Shown: piece by piece, positions 7,162-13,629 of the stretch
Layout: each line of letters opens with the position of its first letter
Numbering within the stretch: position 1 is the first letter of the stretch
Source of the DNA: an uncultured Novosphingobium sp.
GTDB lineage: Bacteria; Pseudomonadota; Alphaproteobacteria; Sphingomonadales; Sphingomonadaceae
NCBI GenBank assembly: GCA_937860195.1
Contig: CALMBN010000238.1
Coordinates: forward strand, 1-23,133
Length of the DNA stretch: 23,133 nucleotides
Direction of reading: 5' to 3'
Notes under the pieces: generated by a model
Database searches by the model: none
Seen by the model: the letters and a program-made list of their open reading frames with translations, nothing else
What the model was told of the DNA's origin: nothing
Program-made: the position numbers and the translations under genes

Positions 7162-8319
7162 ATGACCGCTGAACGCTACACGCTGTGGGGAACGCCGCAC
7201 TCGCTCTACACCGGCAAAGCCCGTTCCTATCTGATCAAGAAGCAGATCGCTTTCGATGAGCGCCTTGCCAGCGATCCTCGCTTCATGAGCGAAATTGTCC
7301 CTTCGATCGGTCATTTTGTCGCACCTGTAATCGAATGCCCGGATGGACAGATCGTGCAGGATACAACCGCGATCATCGACCATTGCGAGGCCTGCCATGC
7401 GGACCCGGTGCTGGAGCCAGCGGGCGGCGTCCAGCGTGTTGTGGCGGCGCTCCTTGATGCTTTCGGGTCAAACTATCTGCTTCCGCTCGCGATGCATTAC
7501 CGCTGGTCTTATCGCGACCGGCAAGACCTGTTCCTGCGCGCCGAATTCGCCCGCGCAATCCCAACCACCATGCCTTATGAGCAGCGCCTCTCAACCGCTG
7601 GAAGGCTGATGGACAAATTTTCCGGATTCCTGCCCAATCTGGGCGTGGCACCGGCTGTGATCCCGGCCATGGAAGAGAGTTATGCCGAACTGCTTGCGGC
7701 GCTGGAGCAGCATTTTCAAGCCTATCCCTATCTGCTGGGTGGCCGGCCGAGCATTGCGGACTTTGGCATGATGGCACCGCTGTATGCCCACCTCGCGCGC
7801 GATCCGGTGCCCGCATTCCTGATGCGAACTACCGCGCCCAATGTCGCCCGCTGGACCGAACGCATGAACGTCGCTGAAATTCAGGACTTTGACTATCCTG
7901 ATCCCGGTGGTGACTATCCGGCAAACGATGCAATTCCGGAGACGCTCGAGGCCGTGCTTCAGCTGGTCTTCGCGCAATGGGGGCCGGGTCTGTCAGCGGA
8001 TGTTGATCAGTTCAACTCCTGGCTCAGCACACTCGCGGATTCGGTGCCGGGAACCCTCGTTTCGCATGATGGCGGACGATCGGTTCATCCCCATGTCGGG
8101 AAAATAGAATATCCATGGCGGGGTGTGACAATGCGGCGCGGCAGCCAGCCGCATGCGCTGTGGCAATTTGCCCGCGCGCAGGATGCTGCACGGGGACTAG
8201 CCGGCGAAGACGCTGCGCGACTGGCCGCATTGCTCGATCGCTGCGGCGGGACCGCCATCATGCAATTGACCACCAACCGGCGGATCGAGCGCGAAAACAA
8301 CGTATTGGTGCTTGGTTAA
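7162..8319 (+). CDS. Glutathione S-transferase-like protein
   Basis: This 385-residue protein has an N-terminal thioredoxin-like fold of GST type. It shows YTLWGTPHSLYTGKARSYLI at about residues 6-25, a VAPVIECPDG stretch with the cis-proline position, and VQDTTAIIDHCEA, the usual GST SxxI helix with Thr in place of Ser. A helical GST C-terminal domain follows, with LLGGRPSIADFGMMAPLYAH near residue 192-211. The last ~130 residues extend beyond a normal GST (about 220 residues) and have no recognised domain. Substrate and activity are unknown. The open frame reaches back to 7105, but the ATG at 7162 has an AGGGGAGGG ribosome-binding site. It has no evident link to motility, and it converges on the next gene with 10 bp between the stops. 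Confidence 0.75.
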   Translation: MTAERYTLWGTPHSLYTGKARSYLIKKQIAFDERLASDPRFMSEIVPSIGHFVAPVIECPDGQIVQDTTAIIDHCEACHADPVLEPAGGVQRVVAALLDAFGSNYLLPLAMHYRWSYRDRQDLFLRAEFARAIPTTMPYEQRLSTAGRLMDKFSGFLPNLGVAPAVIPAMEESYAELLAALEQHFQAYPYLLGGRPSIADFGMMAPLYAHLARDPVPAFLMRTTAPNVARWTERMNVAEIQDFDYPDPGGDYPANDAIPETLEAVLQLVFAQWGPGLSADVDQFNSWLSTLADSVPGTLVSHDGGRSVHPHVGKIEYPWRGVTMRRGSQPHALWQFARAQDAARGLAGEDAARLAALLDRCGGTAIMQLTTNRRIERENNVLVLG

Positions 8320-8329
8320 GGCCGCGCCT

Positions 8330-8854
8330 CTAACGCTGCTGCCGTAAGACAGCCAAGTCTCGCGCCATCCACGAAGGCCGAAAGCCTTTGCCTGCCAGCA
8401 TCCGTTTGAAATCGGCTTTGTTGTCGAAGTGCTGGAGCTGGCGGTGGTAGTAGTTGACGTATTCGAGCACGGCCAGCACGCCGCAAGCTGTGGCCGTCCA
8501 GCGATCTGCCGTGCCGACCGTCAGATCGCTGACAGTCCACCCTGCCACGGCGGCAGCCGCACCTGCCAGCGTCAGAACCAGTGCTGGCAGCTGAAGCCGT
8601 GCCAAGGTCCCCAGCAAGCCGGTCCAATTCTGCGGTTCACCTTTCAACTGGCGCACCTTGCCCCGCCAATAGAGCGCGCCGATCACCAGCAGCAAGATCA
8701 TCGAGGCCATTGGCACAAAACTGATCCAGCCGAGTTGCCCCTTGCTCAAAAAAACGATCATCGCCGGCAGTAAAACCGCGTTGGCCGCTTCCATTTTCCA
8801 ATAGGGCTCCAGCCGCGCCAGCAAATCGGCGCGCGTGCGGTTGGTGGCAGACAT
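8330..8854 (-). CDS. Hypothetical four-helix membrane protein
   Basis: This 174-residue protein is not recognised. It contains about four hydrophobic segments: AVLLPAMIVFL, then WISFVPMASMILLLVIGALY, LPALVLTLAGAAAAVAGW, and ATACGVLAVLEYVNYY. The loops are charged and a basic C-terminal tail ends FRPSWMARDLAVLRQQR. The open frame extends upstream into glpK, but the ATG at 8852-8854 has AAAGGA 6 bp before it and is preferred; an ATG at 8872 is possible. It lies 22 bp downstream of the glpK stop on the same strand and is probably co-transcribed with it. It does not look like a GlpF glycerol channel (no NPA motifs), so a role in glycerol uptake is not supported. Confidence 0.75.
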   Translation of the reverse strand: MSATNRTRADLLARLEPYWKMEAANAVLLPAMIVFLSKGQLGWISFVPMASMILLLVIGALYWRGKVRQLKGEPQNWTGLLGTLARLQLPALVLTLAGAAAAVAGWTVSDLTVGTADRWTATACGVLAVLEYVNYYHRQLQHFDNKADFKRMLAGKGFRPSWMARDLAVLRQQR

Positions 8855-8876
8855 GTCGAATCCTTTAACCATGCGC

Positions 8877-10373
8877 CTAATCCACCCAGTCCCTACTGCG
8901 CGCCACGGCCTTGTTCCATTTGCCGTAAAGCGCCGCGCGGCGGTCTTTGTCCATCCCCGGAATCCAGCGCTTGTCTTCGCCCCAGTTGGCCCTGATCTGG
9001 TCGGTCGAGTTCCAGTAACCGACCGCCAGGCCCGCGGCATAGGCTGCCCCCAGTGCGGTGGTTTCGATCACCTTTGGGCGGACCACCGGAACGCCGAGCA
9101 GGTCGGCCTGGAACTGCATCAGCAGCTCATTCACCACCATCCCGCCATCGCAGCGCAGTTCGGTGATCGCCACGCCCGAATCTGAAGTCATCGCGTCGAG
9201 CACTTCGCGGGTCTGGAACGCGGTCGCCTCAAGCACCGCGCGGGCAAGATGGCCCTTGCTGGCAAAGCGGGTCAGCCCGGCGACAATGCCGCGCGCGCTG
9301 GCATCCCAGTGCGGGGCGTAGAGACCTGAGAAGGCCGGGACGAAATAGACATCGCCGTTGTCCTCCACGCTTGCCGCCAGCGCTTCAATCTGTGCCGCAT
9401 TCTCGATCAGGCCCAGGTTGTCGCGCAGCCATTGAACCAAAGCTCCGGCAATCGAAATCGAGCCTTCGAGCGCGTAAACCGCCGGTGCATCGCCAAGCTT
9501 GTAACCCAGTGTCGTCAACAGCCCGTGCGAGGAGGGAAACGGCTGCGTACCGGTGTTCATCAGCATGAAGCAGCCGGTGCCATAGGTGTTCTTGGCTTCG
9601 CCCGGCGAAAGGCAAGCCTGCCCGAACAGCGCGGCCTGCTGATCGCCGAGAATACCAGCCAGCGGCACGCCCTCGAGCACACCCGTGCAAGCCCCATAGA
9701 CTTCGCTTGAAGAGCGGATTTGCGGGAGGCAGGCACGGGGGATGTCCAGCAGTGCAAGGATTTCCTCGTCCCATTCGAGCGTCGCAAGGTTCATCAGCTG
9801 TGTGCGCGAGGCGTTGGTGACATCGGTGATATGCTGGCCGGTCAGTTGCCAGGCGAGCCAGGTGTCAATTGTGCCGAACAACAGCTCGCCTGCCTCGGCC
9901 CGCGCCCGCGCACCCGGCACTTGGTCGAGCAACCAGCGCAGCTTGAGGCCAGAGAAATAGGTCGCGAGCGGCAGTCCGGTCCTGCCGCGCAGCCGGTCCT
10001 GCCCCCCCTCGGCTTCGAACCGGGCCACCAAGGCTTCGGTCCGCGTGTCCATCCAGACAAGCGCGTTATGAACGGGCTCGCCACTGACCTTGTCCCACAG
10101 CAACGTGGTTTCGCGCTGGTTGGTTATCCCCACAGCGGCCAGGTCTGCGGGGGTCAGCTCTGCCTTGGCCAGCGCCGCGCCGATCACATCGCAGGTGTTA
10201 CACCAGATTTCGACCGGATCGTGCTCAACCCAGCCCGGCTGCGGCATGATCTGGGCGTGTTCCTTCTGTGCGAGCGACACGATGCCGCCGCCCGCATCGA
10301 ACACGATGAAGCGTGTGCTGGTGGTGCCTTGGTCGATCGCGCCGACATAGCCTGGCCCTTCGCTACCTGACAT
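8877..10373 (-). CDS. glpK: Glycerol kinase
   Basis: This 498-residue FGGY-family kinase converts glycerol and ATP to sn-glycerol 3-phosphate in the cytoplasm, for catabolism or lipid synthesis. The family phosphate-binding start [16 protein letters not shown] is at residues 11-26. It also has ALVWMDTRT, the [10 protein letters not shown] segment with the catalytic-base aspartate, [15 protein letters not shown], the [20 protein letters not shown] segment, and the signature [20 protein letters not shown]. Length and motifs match E. coli GlpK (502 residues). The ATG at 10373 is preferred because AGGGAG lies 5 bp before it; a GTG at 10379 would add two residues. No glpF, glpD or glpR is adjacent, so it stands apart from a glycerol operon and is placed oddly between flagellar clusters. 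Confidence 0.96.
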   Translation of the reverse strand: MSGSEGPGYVGAIDQGTTSTRFIVFDAGGGIVSLAQKEHAQIMPQPGWVEHDPVEIWCNTCDVIGAALAKAELTPADLAAVGITNQRETTLLWDKVSGEPVHNALVWMDTRTEALVARFEAEGGQDRLRGRTGLPLATYFSGLKLRWLLDQVPGARARAEAGELLFGTIDTWLAWQLTGQHITDVTNASRTQLMNLATLEWDEEILALLDIPRACLPQIRSSSEVYGACTGVLEGVPLAGILGDQQAALFGQACLSPGEAKNTYGTGCFMLMNTGTQPFPSSHGLLTTLGYKLGDAPAVYALEGSISIAGALVQWLRDNLGLIENAAQIEALAASVEDNGDVYFVPAFSGLYAPHWDASARGIVAGLTRFASKGHLARAVLEATAFQTREVLDAMTSDSGVAITELRCDGGMVVNELLMQFQADLLGVPVVRPKVIETTALGAAYAAGLAVGYWNSTDQIRANWGEDKRWIPGMDKDRRAALYGKWNKAVARSRDWVD

Positions 10374-10393
10374 TGGCACTCCCTGCTGTTCGG

Positions 10394-10425
10394 TTTTGGC
10401 GATGCTATGCCATCACCAGCCAAAA
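10394..10425. repeat. Inverted repeat in the glpK / COG3904-like intergenic region
   Basis: TTTTGGC (10394-10400) and GCCAAAA (10419-10425) are perfect inverted arms separated by 18 bp. Inside them GATG (401-404) and CATC (411-414) extend the pairing with a 4-nt bulge. The element lies about 20 bp upstream of the glpK start, between two divergent genes. That is a plausible place for an operator or a leader hairpin, but no regulator is identified. Confidence 0.4.
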
Positions 10426-10490
10426 GCGCCAACTATCCAGCGACAATTGAAGGACTTTCGTTGATCCGCAAAGCACGGCATAGTCACGCG

Positions 10491-11837
10491 ATGAATTTTC
10501 GCCCGCGCGCCCTGCTCATTCCAGTCATGCTGGCAGCAGGGACCCTGTTGCTCGGAACAAGTGCTCCGGCTCAACCGGTTACCGATCTTCGTACCATCCA
10601 GCGCAGCGCGGCGCCCGGATCGCCGGTCAAGGAACCGCCGCCGGTTGCCAGGCCCCCTGCCCCCAAACCTGATTCCGGCGTTAAGGTTACCCTCTCGCCC
10701 GATGGGCAAACCGTCTATCTGGTCGGCATGATCATGGAAGGATCGTTCCACAGGTTCGACGATCTGATCCGCACCGCGCCAAAGCTGCGCACTGTCTATC
10801 TTTCCTCGGCCGGTGGCTACACCATCGAAGCGCGGTTGATCGCGGCGCTTGTCCGCAAGCGCAAGCTCGACACCTATGTCGAGTTCTATTGCGCGTCGGC
10901 ATGCACCCAGATTTTTGCGGCGGGCAGACAACGGACAATCGGCCCAACCGCGCGGGTCGGGTTCCATCAGGCCGTGCTGGTCGATTCATTCGGTGCGCCC
11001 AAGCGGGTTCGCCCGCGCACCGACCGCAAACTGACTTCAACCACGGTGTTCGGAGTCAACGGCAACGACACCTTGCGACTGGCCTATGAACTGGCCGGAG
11101 TTTCGCCCGGATTCATCGACAAGGCGCTGAGCTATGGCCACGAGAATATGTGGCTGCCCTCAGCAGAGGAATTGCTCGATGCCCATATGGCTACCCGGCG
11201 CGCCGACAAGTCTGAATTGTCACCCCCGCCTGGAGGGAGCACCCGCGACGATGTCAGCTCAAAGCTGCTGCAAAGCCCACTGTGGCGCGCGGCGCTTGAT
11301 CGCTCGCCGCAGACCGCGAACGCAGCCATAGACGAGGTTTGGCGCGCATCGAATTCAGGCTATTCGCTGGAAGAAGCGACTGCGGTGGGGCGCAGCACGC
11401 TGGTTCTTGACGCGACCAGGACAATCCACCGCGCGCCGGATGCAATCCTCGACCGTTCGCTGACGCTCTATGCCGGCTCTGCCCGCACCCAGCGTCAGCG
11501 CGGCTATCCTGCCTGCAGAGTCCAGGTCGGCTCAGTCACTGAACGCGATGCCGAAGATCTGGCATTCGAACAACGCGAAGACAATCTGATCACCGACTTT
11601 CTGATGTCTAGCGAGCGCTTGCCGCAGATGGACGGGATCGAAGCAACCCGGACTTTCAGCCGAGAAGTTGTGCCCAAGCTGGCCGCTGCCTATCGATCGT
11701 CATTCAAGGATGGCCAGGAAGGCAAGTGTCGTTTGGGTTACCAGACATTTGAGGCTATCGACGCGATGCCGGCAAAACAGCGGATCAAGGCTTACCGCGC
11801 TTTGCTTTCCCTGCCCGGATTGGCGGACGCCGACTAG
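10491..11837 (+). CDS. Secreted ClpP-like (COG3904-type) predicted protease
   Basis: This 448-residue protein starts with a signal-peptide-like segment, MNFRPRALLIPVMLAAGTLL, cleaved near SAPAQP, followed by a proline-rich linker. Residues ~65-235 resemble the COG3904/ClpP-crotonase fold of exported proteins. The evidence is TVYLSSAGGYTIEARLIAAL (glycine turn like the SxGG oxyanion loop), then FYCASACTQIFAAGRQR with candidate nucleophile Ser136, then VGFHQ with candidate His159. The C-terminal ~210 residues are unrecognised. No peptidase assay or search supports activity here. The start is uncertain: ATG 10491 starts the signal peptide cleanly, while TTG 10461 has a good AAGGA site 6 bp upstream and would add 10 residues. 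Its 3' end overlaps the next, convergent gene by 53 bp. Confidence 0.7.
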   Translation: MNFRPRALLIPVMLAAGTLLLGTSAPAQPVTDLRTIQRSAAPGSPVKEPPPVARPPAPKPDSGVKVTLSPDGQTVYLVGMIMEGSFHRFDDLIRTAPKLRTVYLSSAGGYTIEARLIAALVRKRKLDTYVEFYCASACTQIFAAGRQRTIGPTARVGFHQAVLVDSFGAPKRVRPRTDRKLTSTTVFGVNGNDTLRLAYELAGVSPGFIDKALSYGHENMWLPSAEELLDAHMATRRADKSELSPPPGGSTRDDVSSKLLQSPLWRAALDRSPQTANAAIDEVWRASNSGYSLEEATAVGRSTLVLDATRTIHRAPDAILDRSLTLYAGSARTQRQRGYPACRVQVGSVTERDAEDLAFEQREDNLITDFLMSSERLPQMDGIEATRTFSREVVPKLAAAYRSSFKDGQEGKCRLGYQTFEAIDAMPAKQRIKAYRALLSLPGLADAD

Positions 11838-12456
11838 GCTGGCGGCCTGTTCCGCCAAAAAAGTTGAACTGGCGCTGGGCCTGATCCTTGAGCAGCATGG
11901 TTTCCAGGTAGAGTTTGGCGATTTCCAGTTCAGCCGATTCAGCCTCTTCCCAACCGTTGTCTTTCAGATAGCCGGTGTAGCGGTCTTGCTGGCTCTGCGA
12001 CAAATTGCTTTTGCCCACCAGACTGGCCCGGTTGACCGTGTAATAATCAATGATCGGTGCCATTGGCTTGCCGAAGCCGTCGAGTGCCTGCGACAAGGCC
12101 TCGGACAGAATGGCGGTCAAGGCATAGCCAGTCGAGGCATCGGAGCGACCGATCGACCAATTAAACCGGTCCAGGCACTTCTGGTGGGCTTCCTCGATCA
12201 GGCGATCGACCGATTGAACATTTTTCGAGGCCTTGCGGAATCTTCCGCCGTCGACAATCTCGCGCGCCATCAACAGCAGCGCGAGCTCGCGGTCCTCGGC
12301 GCTCATATATTCGAAAACACAGCGGACGCTGTTGCCGGGGAGCGGTGCGGGTGCGATCTGGACGACTGGCCCGGACGGAGACGTTTGCGCAAAAACGGGT
12401 GCCGCGAAGGTCAGCGCCGCAACAAGTCCAAGTCGCTGGAAAGCCTCACCGATCAT
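11785..12456 (-). CDS. Hypothetical secreted protein
   Basis: This 223-residue protein is not recognised. It begins with a clear Sec signal peptide, MIGEAFQRLGLVAALTFAAP, ending VFAQ, so it probably acts in the periplasm or outside. The mature part is mostly helical and charged. It holds two cysteines (VRCVFEYM and HQKCLDRF, about 45 residues apart) that could form a disulfide, and ends in a basic tail GRQPSRRPPIRAGKAKRGKP. It lies 120 bp downstream of flagellin on the same strand, beyond a strong hairpin, so co-expression with flagellin is possible only by read-through. Its 3' end overlaps the convergent COG3904-like gene by 53 bp. The ATG at 12456 is preferred to the TTG immediately before it. 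Confidence 0.7.
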   Translation of the reverse strand: MIGEAFQRLGLVAALTFAAPVFAQTSPSGPVVQIAPAPLPGNSVRCVFEYMSAEDRELALLLMAREIVDGGRFRKASKNVQSVDRLIEEAHQKCLDRFNWSIGRSDASTGYALTAILSEALSQALDGFGKPMAPIIDYYTVNRASLVGKSNLSQSQQDRYTGYLKDNGWEEAESAELEIAKLYLETMLLKDQAQRQFNFFGGTGRQPSRRPPIRAGKAKRGKP

Positions 12457-12512
12457 CAAAGCAGTTGTGCCGTGCGGTTCGCGCCTTGTCGAGGGGCCAG
12501 TTCAAACGGATT

Positions 12513-12542
12513 GGCCCGGCGGCCAAAGGGGACCGCCGGGCC
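12513..12542 (-). terminator. Strong hairpin downstream of fliC
   Basis: GGCCCGGCGG (12513-12522) and CCGCCGGGCC (12533-12542) are perfect 10-bp arms around a 10-nt loop, beginning about 35 bp past the fliC stop on the minus strand. It is the strongest hairpin seen in the window and suits the 3' end of a highly expressed flagellin transcript. No U-run follows on the minus strand, so it may stabilise the mRNA end rather than act as a classic intrinsic terminator. Confidence 0.6.
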
Positions 12543-12576
12543 GTGCCTGGAAGGGACAGGCAACCGGGTAAGTGGC

Positions 12577-13401
12577 TTAGCGCAGCAGCGACAGCACGTC
12601 CTGCTGGCTCTGGTTCGCCTGGGCAATCATTGCGGTCGAGGCTTGCGACAGGATCTGGGCCTTGGCCATCGCAGTCGTTTCGGCCGAATAGTCCGCATCC
12701 TGAATCCGGCTGCGTGCGTCCGACAGGTTGGTAGAATTGGTGGTCAGATTGTTCACAACCGATTCCAGTCGGTTCTGTCCGGCACCAAGCGAAGCGCGGG
12801 TCGCATTGACCTGCTTGAGGGTGTCGTCGATGTTGGTGATCGTGGTTGCCGCTTTGGCGGCATCGGTCACATCAAGTGCAGTTGCCGTAAGCTTGGTCCC
12901 ATCGATGCCCTTGCTGACCAGTGCAACCACATCGGTGGCCAGGCTCCCGGTGGCTACGCTGACCGATACATCGGTGCCCGCAGTCTTGCTGAACAGGGCC
13001 ACACCGTTGAACTTGGTGTTGGTCAAGATGTCGTCCATCTGGGCCTGCAGCTGATCGACTTCGGTATCCATATAGGTCCGGTCATCAACCGAATAGGTGC
13101 CGCTTTTTGATTGCACCGCCAGTTCGCGGACCCGCTGCATCATGTTGCTGACTTCCTGAAGCGCGCCTTCTGCCGTCTGGGCCAGTGCAATGCCATCGTT
13201 GGCGTTGCGAATGCCCTGCGCCATGCCGCGAACGTCGGCAGTCATCTTTGTCGCGATTGCCATGCCCGCAGCATCGTCCTTGGCGCTGTTGATGCGCTTG
13301 CCAGTGGACAGGCGTTCCATCGCCGTGCCGAGCATCTTGTTAGCTGAATTTGAAGCATTGGATGCGCGGATCGCACTGATATTGGTGTTGATTACAGCCA
13401 T
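12577..13401 (-). CDS. fliC: Flagellin
   Basis: This 274-residue flagellin is the filament subunit. The N-terminal D0/D1 region starts [20 protein letters not shown], continues with [20 protein letters not shown] and [20 protein letters not shown]. The C-terminal partner ends with [20 protein letters not shown], then [10 protein letters not shown]. The variable centre is only about 100 residues, so outer domains D2/D3 are largely missing, as in many alphaproteobacterial flagellins. The open frame extends 21 codons upstream, but the ATG at 13399-13401 has GGGAG 6 bp before it and gives the canonical start. It is transcribed alone, divergently from the flagellar activator, with a sigma-28-like promoter at 13470-13496. 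No fliD, fliS, flaF or flbT is present nearby. Confidence 0.98.
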   Translation of the reverse strand: MAVINTNISAIRASNASNSANKMLGTAMERLSTGKRINSAKDDAAGMAIATKMTADVRGMAQGIRNANDGIALAQTAEGALQEVSNMMQRVRELAVQSKSGTYSVDDRTYMDTEVDQLQAQMDDILTNTKFNGVALFSKTAGTDVSVSVATGSLATDVVALVSKGIDGTKLTATALDVTDAAKAATTITNIDDTLKQVNATRASLGAGQNRLESVVNNLTTNSTNLSDARSRIQDADYSAETTAMAKAQILSQASTAMIAQANQSQQDVLSLLR

Positions 13402-13469
13402 GATTGACTCCCGTGGATAGTCCCGTGACGCAAGCCGATCCAGACCATCCGGTGCGGCTGTCACGAACT

Positions 13470-13496
13470 AGAGCGGCTGGTGCGAGTGAAAGTTAA
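13470..13496 (-). promoter_or_regulatory. Sigma-28-like promoter for fliC
   Basis: On the minus strand TTAACTTT, then 11 bp, then GCCGCTCT, compares with the enterobacterial FliA consensus TAAAGTTT-N11-GCCGATAA (6/8 and 5/8 matches with identical spacing). It lies about 70 bp upstream of the flagellin ATG, giving a leader of roughly 60 nt. The sequence just before it, CTGCCC, is shared with the divergent element at 13554. No sigma-54 GG-N10-GC element with a good match was found in this gap. Confidence 0.6.
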
Positions 13497-13557
13497 GGGC
13501 AGCGTTGTGGTCCGACCGGGATGACATCCAGGCTTAGGGATTAACCCCTGCCCTTAA
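13493..13557. repeat. 10-bp inverted repeat CTGCCCTTAA in the fliC/activator gap
   Basis: TTAAGGGCAG at 13493-13502 and CTGCCCTTAA at 13548-13557 are perfect inverted copies with 45 bp between them. Each copy overlaps the -35 part of one of the two divergent promoter-like elements, so the symmetry is most simply explained by two promoters of the same class facing outward. A shared regulator-binding site is an alternative. Confidence 0.6.
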
Positions 13558-13580
13558 ATTACCGGTCCATTCGCCGTTCC
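13554..13580 (+). promoter_or_regulatory. Sigma-28-like promoter for the FlbD-like activator operon
   Basis: TTAAATTA (13554-13561), an 11-bp spacer and GCCGTTCC (13573-13580) have the same layout as the fliC element on the other strand. Both are preceded by CTGCCC. The distance to the activator ATG at 13630 predicts a leader of about 40 nt. The element would place the activator and the coupled fliE-fliM genes under the same sigma factor as flagellin. Consensus match is partial; function is inferred. Confidence 0.5.
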
Positions 13581-13629
13581 CCGCGCAGAAAGCCTCCCGA
13601 AGCATGGTTAATGCGGAAGGGCATTCTCG

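Noticed and set aside
8330..8854. Membrane protein next to glpK as a glycerol facilitator (GlpF)
   Set aside because: It has only about four membrane segments and no NPA motifs.
11668..13110. 480-codon plus-strand open frame across the secreted hypothetical gene and fliC
   Set aside because: It is antisense to flagellin, whose identity is certain, and shows no recognisable domain.
13402..13629. Sigma-54 promoter (GG-N10-GC) upstream of fliC or the activator
   Set aside because: Both strands were read. The nearest candidate, TGGATCGGCTTGC on the minus strand, has 8 bp instead of 10 between GG and GC.
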